From the NCBI RefSeq assembly GCF_013618625.1, contig NZ_JABRWO010000003.1:1-64000 (forward strand): a stretch of DNA of 64,000 nucleotides, given 5' to 3'. The DNA is from Bremerella alba. GTDB lineage: Bacteria; Planctomycetota; Planctomycetia; Pirellulales; Pirellulaceae. A model generated the notes under the pieces. It was not told the DNA's origin. It made no database searches and saw only the letters and a list, made by a program, of their open reading frames with translations. The translations under genes were made by a program, and so were the position numbers. Each line of letters starts with the position of its first letter. Within the stretch, counting starts at the first letter, position 1. This document shows, one piece after another, positions 1 through 10,446 of the stretch.

Positions 1-3000
1 CTCCATAGGCACCACTGCCCCCGATGCCCCCCGCGTTGGCATTCATGCCGTATTCATCCGTCTCGGTATTCGAAGAGGGGGCAAACGGATCGTTGCCATT
101 GGGAGAGTCGCCGAATTGATCACCGTTCGCGGCACCGTCGAAGTCGCGCATGCCTGCTCGACTGAAGTCGCTCAGTTCGAGACGTATTTCCTCGACCGCA
201 TCCAGTCGCTCTGCTTCCGCTAGTAGTTGCTCGTCAATTTCTTCTGTGGTTGGCTGATAATGGAAGTCGATGCTGGAGGTTGCCCTCATGGCAAAAACAC
301 GCGGATTGCCTTGCCAGAACATACTGGGGTTAGTCCAGTTGGGCGGGAATTGATCGAGAAGGCTCTTTTCAACCAGGGCTAGACTCAATTCAGCCGGAAG
401 CGGATTGCCTAGTGCGTCTGTTGTCTTCAACTCGGCTTTAACGGTGTCTCCAGGTCGAGCATTCTTGGGTAGCTTCAGCTCGATACGAAGATCTCGCTCG
501 ACCTGGAAAATGCTTACCGCAGTGTGAAAACGGATAGGTGATTGATTGCCTTCAAGTTTCTCGTTTTTCCGCGCATCCGTCATCGCGGCTATCGCGAGTT
601 GAAAGTTGGGCGCTAAGAACGTGTCGACGTCGAACTTCAGCGCATTTTTGCCGGACTTTAATTGCACCAGGCGATAGTCGAGGATCTTCGAACCCTCGAA
701 CGTGACTAAGGCGATCGTTGGTTCACCTCGCCAGTGAACATCGATCGCCGCCTTTTCGCCTGACTTAAGCAGATGTCGGTCCGCCAGAATATGCAGCCGA
801 ATACGGTCGTTCTCGTCGGAGATATTTACCGCTGTTTGAGTGGAAATCTCGTGTTTAAATCGATCGACGCCAGCAAAACGCAGGATGTAGCGTCCTCCCT
901 TTTCAAGCGTTAGTGTATGTCGTGATTCTCCTTTTTCGTTAGACTTCAACTCATGCTTCGCCACGAGCACTTCCTGAGCTTGGCCTGGCTGATCGCTGGC
1001 TAAGCGCATAACCGAAAGCGTTAGGTCGGTCTCGAGAGGTTCGCCTTCCAGGTCTTTCACGCTTGCAGAAACATCGAACGACTCGCCGCTCAAGTAAGTA
1101 TCGCGAACGATCGAGGCATTGATCGTGAAGCCAACTGCCGAGATGAATACACTCTTGGCGGTTGAAGCATTCTCGCTAGGCATCCGAGCTTGAATCTGCA
1201 CCACCTTTGAATCTCGCAAATCACGGGTTGGTAGCTCAAATTCGACCTGCCCCTTTTTGTTGGTTTGCGCTTCGATTTGCTTGCCATCCAGGAAGTATTG
1301 CAAGTTGCGACTGATGACCGGATCGCCGTGGTAGTATTTTGCGGTGATCGTTCCCTTGACGACCTCGCCCCGGTAGTAAACGTCTTCTTCGGTGTCGATC
1401 TCAAGGAAGATTCGCGGCAGTTGGAATTCAGCGACCTGAAAGTTGCCGTAGTAGGCCTCTTCTTTGTCCTTGATCGACTTCATCACAACTTGATAAGAAC
1501 CAACCGGCGACTCACTTGGAAGCAGTAAGTGACCGCCTGCGGAACCAAAATCGGATAGCTTTACTTCACGGTAAAGGAGGGAACGGCCCCGCGGGTCGAG
1601 TACTTCTAGTTGGTAGGTTTCTCCAGAGGGGACCGTATAGCGGTCGTCTTGCACATGCCGAATAATTCCGCGGACATGTACGAGCTGACCAGGGCGATAC
1701 GCGGGGCGATCGGTGTACAGGTATCCGCGCCGTTTGAGTCCACGGGCCGCATCGAGTCCACTCAGGTTCACAATGTTGGCGGCCGAATGTCCCTGTATTA
1801 CGCCCAGCACGCGGATATCACCAGAGCTGTGAAGCTCGTCACGACTCGCGCGAAAAACGCCATCCTCCCCTGTGGTCGCTTCGGCAAAGACCTCGCTGCC
1901 GTTAGACATTAAAAGACGAACATCGCCCCAAGGCTTACCTGTCTTCATGTTTTGAGCGTAGACAAATACCTCGTCACGCGAACTCTTGACGATCATGTCC
2001 AAATCGCTCTGTAGCACGACGGTGGTTGACTCTTTCGTTGCGCCCGTGACGGTAACGGCAACGACCCCTGCCTCAGTCACCTTGTCATCGTCTTGTTCTC
2101 CGGCAAGGGGGATCGGGATCTCGACGTTGTGCGTGTCGAGGCGATACTTTTCATATTTGGGCACTTCAAAGGTGAAGCTTTCGGCCGGATCGATCAGGGC
2201 GATGTCGAGACTTTCGATGCCGCCGGTCGTTTGCATTTTCCGGAAGTAGGTTTCGAGATCGATCGGATAGATCTGCACGGTCACCTTTTCGAGGTTCCGT
2301 GTTTTCAGTTGGATCGATGGCTTTTGGTTTGAGCGAAACTTACTCAGCGTCGCGATTTCCAACTGCTCGCCGGTGAGAAGGGTAATGCGCTGCTGAGCTT
2401 GGGAAGCCAAAGGCGTCTTGGCGAGCTCTTTATAAAGCTCGATCGCTTCGGATAATTTTCCTAGCTTCTGCTCTGTAGTCAGCGCGATGTTGTACTTTGC
2501 TTGGGCGGCTATCTGTGATCCCGGAAATTTACTAGCCAATTGCTGCCACGCCGAGATCGCTTCGGGCCAGTTTTTCTGTTGATGAAAGCTCTCGCCAATG
2601 CGAAATTGAATCTGCTGTGCACGCGAGTCGACTGGATACTTCACCAGGAATTCACGCCACAGCTTTCGGGCCTCGTCGTAGTTCTCTTCGGCATAGGCGA
2701 ACTCAGCCTTTTGATACTGGGTATTGATAATCCGCTTTTGGGCCTCGCTCCAATTCGAGTGTGTGGGGTGTTTGGAAAGGTATTCGCTCCACGACGTGAT
2801 CGCTTCATCGAACTTGTTTTGTTGAGCATAGATCGATCCCAATAGGAATCGTGCGTCCGCGTAGGCGTCGGTGTTGGCATACTGCTCAATCTTTAGGAAC
2901 GACTGCAGGGCTTGCACTGCGTCGTCTCCGCGACCGCGACTTGAGAAAGCACGAGCGAGTTGGAAATGGGCCTCTGGAACACTTTCGTGCTCAGGATACT

Positions 3001-3916
3001 TGGTCAAATACTCTTCCAATTCTGCAACACCGAGTTCTAAATCTTGCTCGGACGGTGGATTGGGAAAGTGGTACGTTTCTGCCAAACGAAACGCTGCTTT
3101 GGGGAGAAGCTTTGAGTCTTCATCTGGATGCACGGCAAGAAGATCTTCCCAGGTCTTCCTCGCTGCTGCATGCTGTCCTGCTTGCAGATAGAGATCCCCT
3201 AACTCATAGCGGGCGATAAGTTTTATGGGGCGATCCGTGCTATCGGCGACTAGGGTCGCGTAGACGTTAATCGCATCTCCATGGCGGCCCAGGTGCTTCT
3301 GACTGCGAGCGATTTGGAGATTAACGTTGTCCCGTGTTTTGGGCTTGGGACCGACTTCCAGAGCTTTTTGGTAAAACTGCAATGCCTTGGAATATTCGTT
3401 GTTGTCATTCGTTTCCTCGCCACACTGGTAGGCTGCGCTGGCAAGAGTGAGGTAAATTTCAGCGACTTCCTCTTTACGATCGAGTGATAGTAAGTAGCGG
3501 GCTTGTTCGCGATAGGCCACCTCGGCACTGCGATAGTCTCCTCGTCGTGCATGTGCTAAGCCAATGCCAAATTGGGCTTTGCGCGACCACTTAGAGTCAG
3601 GGAATCGTTTCAATTGTTCTTCGAAGACCCGTACAGCATCTTCGTATTTTTTGGCGAAATGTAATGCTCGGCCCTTGAGATAGAGCAGTTGCTCTTTGTC
3701 GCCTTCGTCATTCGCTAGTTCCGCATCAATCCGCTGAATCGCTTCGTCGTAATCGCGATCTTGTAGGGCATCTCGAATTGTAATCGGGGCCAGGGCGTAA
3801 AGCGTTTCATCGACGCTGGTTGCTTCTGCGACATCAATTTCCGTAGCTGTTGCGATTGCAGGCAGGCATAACGCAAATACGAACGTCCATGCCAGCGGTC
3901 GAGATAGCGGCAACAT
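1..3916 (-). CDS. Secreted TPR plus alpha-2-macroglobulin-like protein, C-terminus beyond window
   Basis: The reading frame is open from an ATG at 3916 to the left edge, giving at least 1305 residues without a stop. Residues 1-23 form a signal peptide (MLPLSRPLAW, then a hydrophobic stretch ending in AIATA). Roughly residues 50-520 are repeated TPR-like helical units, and from about residue 555 the protein turns into beta-rich segments resembling the MG domains of bacterial alpha-2-macroglobulins. The last visible residues are Gly/Asn-rich (GGIGGSGAYG). Bacterial A2M proteins are periplasmic or surface protease traps; the N-terminal TPR block is an unusual addition that may mediate protein contacts. 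The thioester motif, if present, would lie beyond the window. AGGGA lies about 7 nt before the ATG. The A2M call rests on overall pattern and is fairly but not fully certain. Confidence 0.7.
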   Translation of the reverse strand, partial: MLPLSRPLAWTFVFALCLPAIATATEIDVAEATSVDETLYALAPITIRDALQDRDYDEAIQRIDAELANDEGDKEQLLYLKGRALHFAKKYEDAVRVFEEQLKRFPDSKWSRKAQFGIGLAHARRGDYRSAEVAYREQARYLLSLDRKEEVAEIYLTLASAAYQCGEETNDNNEYSKALQFYQKALEVGPKPKTRDNVNLQIARSQKHLGRHGDAINVYATLVADSTDRPIKLIARYELGDLYLQAGQHAAARKTWEDLLAVHPDEDSKLLPKAAFRLAETYHFPNPPSEQDLELGVAELEEYLTKYPEHESVPEAHFQLARAFSSRGRGDDAVQALQSFLKIEQYANTDAYADARFLLGSIYAQQNKFDEAITSWSEYLSKHPTHSNWSEAQKRIINTQYQKAEFAYAEENYDEARKLWREFLVKYPVDSRAQQIQFRIGESFHQQKNWPEAISAWQQLASKFPGSQIAAQAKYNIALTTEQKLGKLSEAIELYKELAKTPLASQAQQRITLLTGEQLEIATLSKFRSNQKPSIQLKTRNLEKVTVQIYPIDLETYFRKMQTTGGIESLDIALIDPAESFTFEVPKYEKYRLDTHNVEIPIPLAGEQDDDKVTEAGVVAVTVTGATKESTTVVLQSDLDMIVKSSRDEVFVYAQNMKTGKPWGDVRLLMSNGSEVFAEATTGEDGVFRASRDELHSSGDIRVLGVIQGHSAANIVNLSGLDAARGLKRRGYLYTDRPAYRPGQLVHVRGIIRHVQDDRYTVPSGETYQLEVLDPRGRSLLYREVKLSDFGSAGGHLLLPSESPVGSYQVVMKSIKDKEEAYYGNFQVAEFQLPRIFLEIDTEEDVYYRGEVVKGTITAKYYHGDPVISRNLQYFLDGKQIEAQTNKKGQVEFELPTRDLRDSKVVQIQARMPSENASTAKSVFISAVGFTINASIVRDTYLSGESFDVSASVKDLEGEPLETDLTLSVMRLASDQPGQAQEVLVAKHELKSNEKGESRHTLTLEKGGRYILRFAGVDRFKHEISTQTAVNISDENDRIRLHILADRHLLKSGEKAAIDVHWRGEPTIALVTFEGSKILDYRLVQLKSGKNALKFDVDTFLAPNFQLAIAAMTDARKNEKLEGNQSPIRFHTAVSIFQVERDLRIELKLPKNARPGDTVKAELKTTDALGNPLPAELSLALVEKSLLDQFPPNWTNPSMFWQGNPRVFAMRATSSIDFHYQPTTEEIDEQLLAEAERLDAVEEIRLELSDFSRAGMRDFDGAANGDQFGDSPNGNDPFAPSSNTETDEYGMNANAGGIGGSGAYG

Positions 3917-4231
3917 CAGAGAGTCCCTGGGGCTAAAGGAGAGAAGAGTGTCGCGACTAGATTCTTTATCTCAGACTTAGACGAATTGGGCCAGGAAATG
4001 GTTTTTACCGTTTTCGGGCATTACTCATTTTGTGCGTCTAACTTGTTTCTAGACCGTAAGTAACCAATTAGCAACGTTTTAGCGTCAGAGGTCAATACAT
4101 TTTGAGTTGATCTTAATCATCCTTACTGTGAAGAAATCGATCTTTTGCCGCTTCGGGAACGCCGTTAAGATTCACCCCCACTCTGACCAGACAGTGGGCT
4201 GGATGCATGGATGCGAATAGGGGGTTGGACC
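3917..4231. other. Divergent intergenic region without a gene
   Basis: About 315 bases separate the macroglobulin-like gene (leftward) from the lipoprotein hydrolase (rightward). It should hold promoters for both, but I see no clear sigma70 box pair, no tRNA-like fold and no convincing open frame. Confidence 0.5.
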
Positions 4232-6046
4232 ATGTCCAATAACGCAAAGCAAGCTAAGTACTCTCCGTCAATTCTTCGCTATATGGAAGCGGTTTCACTA
4301 AGCCTATTTCTACTAGCAATCGTCCTGGGATGCGCACAGGATAAAGGAGAGCAAGAGGTTGCATCGGGAGGCCCGGATGACGCTCCGTATGTCGAGCCTT
4401 CTGGTCCTACCGTAGTTGCGCCCGTACAAGATCCGGCACCTATGCATCAGCAGCCGGCGTTCGCGCCAGAGATGGTCGAACCTCATTTGGTTCCCCAGGG
4501 TGGCGCACCGAAGGCTGAGCCAGACGTCAGGTTCGGTTATTCCGAGCCATCGGGGGCTGCTCCTCAGCCACAATATGCCCCCCGAAGCTTGTCACCTCAA
4601 GCCTCTGACAGTTCTCCGAATCTGCAACGAAGTACGGCTCCGAGAATGAGTCCGTATTCTCAGCCTCAGGCAATGCCGTTGGAGATGCAGCAACCTCAAG
4701 CCATGCAAGCTCCGCCATTGCAACCCAGGATGATGCAGGCACCCGCCGAAATGCAGCCCATGGCCGCAGAGCCGGAACCTGTACCGATGCAAGCAGAGGC
4801 CCCGAGCGATGATCCGTTCGATGTCGTCGAGGTGTTCTATGGAACCGACCGTGCGCCCATGTTATGGCCTGGCGGAGTGCTACCGCATAAGTTTCATGCG
4901 CTCCTGCCCGCGATTACTTGCATGATCTTAGGAATTGCGGTCGCGTTGCTGCTCACGAAATTCAAGCAGTACATTGTTGCTGGGCTGACCGTGGTAGTTG
5001 CCGTGACCGGAGCAGTTGTTGTCGGGCAAGAAGGTTGGGTGCAGTACCACAAGTTCGATCGTTTTCTCTCGAACGACTCCGTCGTTTATGGCAAAGAGCA
5101 GGGCGACTTGGAGCTAGGAACCTGTAAGGTCAGTATTCCTAAATCGCATCAGGCCGGTCAGCTCGAATCTCCTTCGGTCGTGCACTGGGAATTTGAAGAG
5201 AAGCCCGAAGACCATGTCATGTTGATGGAAGTGAAGTCAAAGGAGGAGCAAGAATTCTTCAACATGCTTAAGCTGCGTGTTGAAGAGTCTCCCAACCATG
5301 ACCTTCTAATCTTCATCCATGGCTTTAATGTTACCTTTGAAGACGCGGCCAGGCGTACAGCTCAGATTGCCCATGACCTGGATTTCCGCGGGGCCCCTGT
5401 TTTTTTCAGTTGGCCATCGCAGGGGGAATTACTCGGTTATGTCACCGATCGTGGTAACTCGTTTTGGACAGCGTCCCATCTGAAAGAATTCTTACTAAAA
5501 GTACATCAACACAGCGGTGCACAGTCGGTGCACCTTATTGCGCATAGCATGGGGAACCGGGCTTTTGGTGCTGCGGTGGAGTCTTTGGCGCAAGACCTTC
5601 AACTGAATCAGAAGATCTTTAATGAAGTCATTTTGGCAGCACCCGACGTCGACGCGCGTGTTTTCCAAGAGAAGATCGCTCCCAATCTCGCTGGCCTGTC
5701 CCAGCATGTTACGCTTTACGCCTCGCAGAACGACTTGGCCCTGATCGCCTCTCGGGCAGTCAACGGGTATCCGAGAGCAGGCGACGTCGGAGCTAACATA
5801 CTGATTCTCAATGGCATCGATACCATCGATGTCACTCAAATTGATACCAGTTTGATGGGACATGCCTATTATGGCGACAACACGACAGTCATCAGCGATA
5901 TCTATGCGTTAATGCAGAATGCCCGTATGCCGACGCAGCGGCAGTGGTTGCGAGATATCTCAAGCCCAGGCGGCATGTATTGGTACTTCGATCCGCAGTA
6001 CAACAATTCCGTTACGCGAACGCCATCCAGCCCTCCACTACGGTAG
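4232..6046 (+). CDS. Lipoprotein-anchored alpha/beta hydrolase (DUF900-like)
   Basis: The N-terminus has a hydrophobic stretch ending in the lipobox VLGC (Cys34), indicating a lipoprotein. Residues about 40-195 are low-complexity and rich in Pro, Gln, Met and Ala. Two membrane segments follow at about 215-265. The C-terminal half is an alpha/beta hydrolase of the DUF900 (COG4782) type: the strand LIFIHGFN, then FFSWPSQG, and the nucleophile elbow AHSMGNR with Ser439; the acid and His residues are not assigned. The substrate is unknown; this family is usually called esterase/lipase-like. The start at 4232 is chosen because AGGGGG lies 7 nt upstream; an in-frame ATG at 4211 would add seven residues. 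The gene stands alone, with long non-coding stretches on both sides. The combination of lipobox, proline-rich linker and two further membrane helices is unusual. Confidence 0.75.
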   Translation: MSNNAKQAKYSPSILRYMEAVSLSLFLLAIVLGCAQDKGEQEVASGGPDDAPYVEPSGPTVVAPVQDPAPMHQQPAFAPEMVEPHLVPQGGAPKAEPDVRFGYSEPSGAAPQPQYAPRSLSPQASDSSPNLQRSTAPRMSPYSQPQAMPLEMQQPQAMQAPPLQPRMMQAPAEMQPMAAEPEPVPMQAEAPSDDPFDVVEVFYGTDRAPMLWPGGVLPHKFHALLPAITCMILGIAVALLLTKFKQYIVAGLTVVVAVTGAVVVGQEGWVQYHKFDRFLSNDSVVYGKEQGDLELGTCKVSIPKSHQAGQLESPSVVHWEFEEKPEDHVMLMEVKSKEEQEFFNMLKLRVEESPNHDLLIFIHGFNVTFEDAARRTAQIAHDLDFRGAPVFFSWPSQGELLGYVTDRGNSFWTASHLKEFLLKVHQHSGAQSVHLIAHSMGNRAFGAAVESLAQDLQLNQKIFNEVILAAPDVDARVFQEKIAPNLAGLSQHVTLYASQNDLALIASRAVNGYPRAGDVGANILILNGIDTIDVTQIDTSLMGHAYYGDNTTVISDIYALMQNARMPTQRQWLRDISSPGGMYWYFDPQYNNSVTRTPSSPPLR

Positions 6047-6490
6047 CCAAGTGGTTATCCGTGGCTTCTGCTATAAACCCGACAGTTACGTTGCCGTCAG
6101 TCGCTTACATGTCGATGGAAAGATATTGCCCGTTCTTTAGAGCTTGCTTCTCGATGCAGGCTCTTGTTCCTCCGTGCAATTGGAAGTGATCTCATCTTCG
6201 GTCACCAGAATCGACATGATCACTACTTCTGTTAAATTGGTGGCGGCCAACGGGTGGTCGGATTTATACGCTACGCACCCTCCAGCAGAGGTTGTCAGTG
6301 AGCATTGTTGTCCAGGCTGTCGTCAAAACCGGACCAGCCCGTATCCTCCGGCCGAGAGCTAGCAGCTTGTCTAGTTTTGCCAGATGGCGAAGATGGTCGT
6401 AGGGACTTGCCCGGTATACTATGAGATTCCCACGAGGCAGCGTGAGACGCTGGGCAGCCCGAAAAATCTACAGAAACCAAGCGAAAGCCA
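6047..6490. other. Intergenic region upstream of ftsH, no gene seen
   Basis: This stretch of 444 bases has only short overlapping frames without good ribosome binding sites. It probably holds the ftsH promoter and the end of the hydrolase transcript. I see no RNA gene or repeat. Confidence 0.4.
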
Positions 6491-8554
6491 ATGGATAACA
6501 ACGACGAATCTCCCAAACGGAGAGGCGATAAAGGAAATTCCGGCAATCTATGGTACATCTTGGTGGCCGGGGCGGTCGTGTTTTTGGTCGCCATGTACCT
6601 ATTGCAATCAGGGACCGAAGAACTGGCCCAGCCAGATCTAGAGAAGTTGATTGCTTCGATTGACGACAAGCCGAACGAAGGTGTCGAGCCTGGTTTAACC
6701 GTCAAGCGAAAAGATAGCGATGGCAAAGTTTCCAGTATCCGCTACTCGAATTTAAGAAATGTCGAAATTGGGCCAAGCTCGGTCACGGCCGTGGTGGATC
6801 GCTACAACAACGATAGCGAAGACCCCAGCAAAGCAAAGACTGACGGTCAGAAGATCGTGACCTACTTGGTTCGCAGCGAAAATGCTGCGGGCAAGATTCA
6901 ATCGATGCTCGACGAGGTGGGATTCACCGACTACAAAGCGACCGGTCCGCCCAACTTCTTTGAAATCTACGGCGGTCCACTGCTGATGATTGGTCTAGGG
7001 ATTGCGTTCTGTTACTTCATGATTCGTCGGATCGGTGGGACAGGCAGTGCGATCGCGTTCGGACGAAGTCGTGGCAAGTTGCACATGCAAGACGATCTAA
7101 ATATTAGCTTTGAAGATGTCGCCGGCATTGAAGAAGCTGTGGACGAAGTGAAAGAAATCGTCGACTTTCTTCGCTCACCTGAAAAGTATCAGGAACTCGG
7201 CGGACGTATTCCCAAAGGGGTACTGCTGGTTGGCCCTCCTGGAACAGGTAAGACTCTTCTAGCCAAAGCAATCGCAGGCGAGGCAGGTGTATCGTTCTTC
7301 AGTATGAGCGGAAGCGACTTCGTTGAAATGTTCGTGGGCGTCGGTGCTGCTCGCGTGCGTGACTTGTTTCAACAAGCGGCGGCGAAAAGCCCCTGTATCA
7401 TCTTTATCGACGAGTTGGATGCGTTGGGTAAGGCTCGTGGCGGCGGAATTGTCGGCGGGCATGACGAACGGGAACAAACGCTCAATGCGCTGCTTGTCGA
7501 GATGGATGGCTTCGAAGCGAACGCCGGGATCATTATCATCGCCGCAACAAATCGTCCGGAAATGCTGGACCCTGCCCTGCTCCGTCCTGGCCGATTTGAT
7601 CGACAGGTACTAGTCGACAGGCCAGACGCAGGCGGCCGTGAAGATATTCTGCGTGTCCATGTTCGAAGCGTAAAGTTGGATGATACGGTTAACTTAAAAA
7701 GTGTGGCCGCAATCACCACAGGGTTCTCCGGTGCCGATCTAGCAAACTTGGTCAACGAGGCCGCGCTGCTTGCCGCTCGCAAGGGTAAATCCGCCGTAGG
7801 CATGGAAGAGTTCGACGAAGGGGTCGAACGCGTTACCGCCGGCCTTGAGAAGAAGCAACGCGTGATGCACGAAGACGAAAAGCTTCGGGTGGCCTATCAC
7901 GAAAGCGGTCATGCACTGGTGGCCTATTGCCTTCCCAATACTGACCCGGTGCACAAAGTCTCGATCATTCCACGTGGATTGGCGGCGCTCGGTTATACGA
8001 TGCAGCGGCCGACCGAAGATCGCTTTTTGATGACGCAAAGCGAACTGGAAAGCCGAATTCAAGTGTTGCTTGCTGGGACGCTTGCCGAGGAAATGGTCTA
8101 CGAAGAGATCTCGACCGGTGCTCAAAACGATCTTGAACGGGCCACGGAGATCGCTCGGAGCATGGTTACCGACTTTGGCATGAGTCGCTTAGGACGGGTT
8201 AACTTCCGAGCGAGCGGGCGTTCGGCTTTCATTGCCGAACAGTCAGAAGAGCGAGCCCGCTCGCACAGTGAAGAAACTTACCGTGAGATCGATCTGGAGA
8301 TCAAACGCATCATCGACGAACTCCTGAAACGCACCAAAGAGATGATGGAAGATCGTCGGGCCGCCCTCGTTTCTCTAACAGAGCGATTGATGGAACTAGA
8401 GGTGGTCGACGCAGCAGAATTAACACGAGTTATCGAAGAAACCGCAGACGGTCCAAGAATTGTGCCCGGCACGGAAGTGAAGCGGCATGGAACGCCTAAG
8501 GAAATTAACTCAGACGATATTCCCCCAGCAGGTTCAGTCGACCAGGGAATCTAG
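6491..8554 (+). CDS. ftsH: ATP-dependent zinc metalloprotease FtsH
   Basis: A 687-residue AAA+ protease of the inner membrane that extracts and degrades misfolded membrane proteins and selected cytosolic regulators. Domains in order: a membrane segment at about 18-38, an extracytoplasmic segment, a second membrane segment at about 160-178, then the AAA module with Walker A GPPGTGKT (248-255), Walker [10 protein letters not shown], and the second region of homology ending in [10 protein letters not shown]. The zinc protease motif HESGH is at 470-474. The length is typical for the family. The C-terminal tail after about 640 is hydrophilic. It is flanked by a leftward response regulator gene and followed by a terminator-like hairpin, so it is probably monocistronic. 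Confidence 0.97.
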   Translation: MDNNDESPKRRGDKGNSGNLWYILVAGAVVFLVAMYLLQSGTEELAQPDLEKLIASIDDKPNEGVEPGLTVKRKDSDGKVSSIRYSNLRNVEIGPSSVTAVVDRYNNDSEDPSKAKTDGQKIVTYLVRSENAAGKIQSMLDEVGFTDYKATGPPNFFEIYGGPLLMIGLGIAFCYFMIRRIGGTGSAIAFGRSRGKLHMQDDLNISFEDVAGIEEAVDEVKEIVDFLRSPEKYQELGGRIPKGVLLVGPPGTGKTLLAKAIAGEAGVSFFSMSGSDFVEMFVGVGAARVRDLFQQAAAKSPCIIFIDELDALGKARGGGIVGGHDEREQTLNALLVEMDGFEANAGIIIIAATNRPEMLDPALLRPGRFDRQVLVDRPDAGGREDILRVHVRSVKLDDTVNLKSVAAITTGFSGADLANLVNEAALLAARKGKSAVGMEEFDEGVERVTAGLEKKQRVMHEDEKLRVAYHESGHALVAYCLPNTDPVHKVSIIPRGLAALGYTMQRPTEDRFLMTQSELESRIQVLLAGTLAEEMVYEEISTGAQNDLERATEIARSMVTDFGMSRLGRVNFRASGRSAFIAEQSEERARSHSEETYREIDLEIKRIIDELLKRTKEMMEDRRAALVSLTERLMELEVVDAAELTRVIEETADGPRIVPGTEVKRHGTPKEINSDDIPPAGSVDQGI

Positions 8555-8579
8555 TAGCAATACTACTCTTAAAAGGATG

Positions 8580-8625
8580 AGTTGGCTCGGGCGAACTGCC
8601 CCTGGCCAACTATCATTCTTATTCT
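8580..8625 (+). terminator. Terminator-like hairpin after ftsH
   Basis: AGTTGGC (8580-8586) pairs with GCCAACT (8605-8611), with an inner GGGC/GCCC helix (8589-8592 with 8598-8601) and a GAACT loop. It is followed by a moderately T-rich stretch, about 26 nt after the ftsH stop. The T run is weak. Confidence 0.5.
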
Positions 8626-8650
8626 GCTACACGCAGAAGCAGTGCCTGGT

Positions 8651-9052
8651 TCAACGCCCTGCTTCGTACCACGGGTAATGGCTTGCCATCGCATCTTTCA
8701 CCACGCCGGTCACAATCTGAATGCTGACTGGCTTCTCAAGCAGAGAGAATATTTCCACACTTTCTGCCTGGGTGGCGATGGCCTGGTCGAGGCCGCCGGT
8801 TAGAAGAATGTAAGGGATGTTGATTCCCAGGCTGCGACAGGCCGTAATCGATTCCAAGCCTGTTCTCTCAGGCATATGAAAATCGAATAGTGCGACGTGA
8901 ACCGTAGTTCCCTGAGCCACGTGGATTGCCTCTTCGCCGTTGGCCGCCAAGATCGGCTCAAACCCGCGACGCGCGAACACCTCCGCCATCGTCTCGCGGA
9001 AAGCGCGATCGTCATCGGTGATCAGCATGGTTGGATGTTCAGAATTTCGCAT
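8651..9052 (-). CDS. Single-domain response regulator (CheY-like receiver)
   Basis: This 133-residue protein is a stand-alone receiver domain with no output domain. The key residues of phosphorelay receivers are present: acidic pair Asp13/Asp14 (ITDDD), phosphoacceptor Asp57 in FDFHMP, Thr85 in LLTGG and Lys107 in LEKP. It would accept a phosphoryl group from a histidine kinase and act through protein contacts, as in CheY/Spo0F-type regulators. No kinase gene is in the neighbourhood, so its partner is encoded elsewhere. It is convergent with ftsH. Confidence 0.9.
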   Translation of the reverse strand: MRNSEHPTMLITDDDRAFRETMAEVFARRGFEPILAANGEEAIHVAQGTTVHVALFDFHMPERTGLESITACRSLGINIPYILLTGGLDQAIATQAESVEIFSLLEKPVSIQIVTGVVKDAMASHYPWYEAGR

Positions 9053-9513
9053 GGCACTAAGTCGCTACGCACGCGTAACGTGTTGGCAGGACAAAACCTT
9101 TGACGCTTCAACATGCAAATGTAGTTCCCATTTTTGGCTAGAAAGCCTTACCGTTGCAAGACTGATCGATCAGATGCGGTAAATACGTGTGAAATAGGCA
9201 AGCATCTAGCCTTTTTCAAAGTTTTAAACAGTCTGTCCCTGCTCGTTGCCTGCCAATATGACAGGACAGTGAAGGAAAGTTGCCCGCTTTATCAGCAATG
9301 TTGATACTACCTTAGATTTTCGGTCTCTTAATACAGGGGTACTTATAACTAAGTCGTGATTCCGCTATAACTTGTGGCATGCGAGCGGCCCTCTTCGATG
9401 GATGGTCGGAGTAGCGGCCGAAGGGCGCTGATTGCGCCAAAAAGCGATCTGAAGACAACACTTGTAAGCGATATCTCGCCCTACCAGCGAGGTTTCGATT
9501 TGGGAAAGGGTCT
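9053..9513. other. Divergent intergenic region before sdhC
   Basis: About 460 bases between the response regulator start and sdhC. No frame with a credible start is seen. It must contain the sdh operon promoter, but I cannot identify boxes with confidence. Confidence 0.4.
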
Positions 9514-10365
9514 GTGGTGAGCTCGGCACCTAGTTTTTTACAGCGCAACGAGTTTCTGTTGCGTCGCCTGCATTCTTTGACCGGCCTTGTTCCTATCGGT
9601 GCCTACATGGTGATGCACCTTTCGGTGAACGCCAGTGTCTTTGCGTCGCCGCTTCTTTTTCAGCGGTTGGTGTTCCATATCCACGCCTTGGGGCCATTGT
9701 TGCCGCTGGTCGAGTGGGCGTTCATTTTTCTGCCGATCATTTTCCATGGCGTCTATGGGTTGATCATCACAAAAGATGGCAACCCCAATACGCAAAACTA
9801 TCCCTATAACAGCAACTTCCGCTATACGATGCAGCGGGCAACAGGGCTGATTGCGTTCCTCTTTATTGCCTGGCACGTGTTTCACATGCATGGTTGGATT
9901 CATGCCAGCTTTTGGGTGAATAACATTGCTCATCCGCTATTCGGTGCCCAGTTTTCCCCTTACAACGCAGCAAGTAGTGGGGCCGAAGCGATGCAGGCCT
10001 CGATTATTGTGCCAATTCTTTACGCTATCGGTGTCTTGGCAATCACGTTCCACTTCTGCAATGGCCTATTCACCTTCGGCATTACCTGGGGGTTCTGGAT
10101 CAGTGCCAAAGCGCAAGAGCGGGCCAAGGTGGTTGCCAACGTGCTTTTCGTATTGCTCGCCGTCGTGGGCATGACTTCGATCGTCGGACTCTACTCGATG
10201 AGCCAAGAGAAAATAGCCGAATCCCGCAAAGAAGAAGACAAGGCCTACGAACTTCTGGTCGAAATTGGCGACATCGAGCCGAACGATCACAAGCATTCCA
10301 AAGATTCAAAATACTACCACGCGGAAGATTCCGACGACGCTGCAAAGGTCGAATCCAAGCGTTAA
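9514..10365 (+). CDS. sdhC: Succinate dehydrogenase cytochrome b558 membrane subunit
   Basis: A 283-residue membrane protein with about five hydrophobic helices and conserved His residues (for example RRLHSLTG, HIHALGP, AWHVFHMH and FHFCNG) that fit di-heme ligation in the Bacillus-type b558 family. It anchors SdhA/SdhB to the membrane and passes electrons to quinone. The C-terminal 50 residues are charged, an extension after the last helix. The start is GTG at 9514 or the adjacent GTG at 9517; GGAAAGGG lies just upstream and ATG is absent. It heads the sdhCAB operon, with 81 nt to sdhA. Confidence 0.92.
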   Translation: MVSSAPSFLQRNEFLLRRLHSLTGLVPIGAYMVMHLSVNASVFASPLLFQRLVFHIHALGPLLPLVEWAFIFLPIIFHGVYGLIITKDGNPNTQNYPYNSNFRYTMQRATGLIAFLFIAWHVFHMHGWIHASFWVNNIAHPLFGAQFSPYNAASSGAEAMQASIIVPILYAIGVLAITFHFCNGLFTFGITWGFWISAKAQERAKVVANVLFVLLAVVGMTSIVGLYSMSQEKIAESRKEEDKAYELLVEIGDIEPNDHKHSKDSKYYHAEDSDDAAKVESKR

Positions 10366-10446
10366 AGCCACGCGACTCATTTCGGTTAATACACCGGGAA
10401 GAGAAACGCCGCCAATTAAAAATCCAAGAGCCAAAGGTGGACGGGA

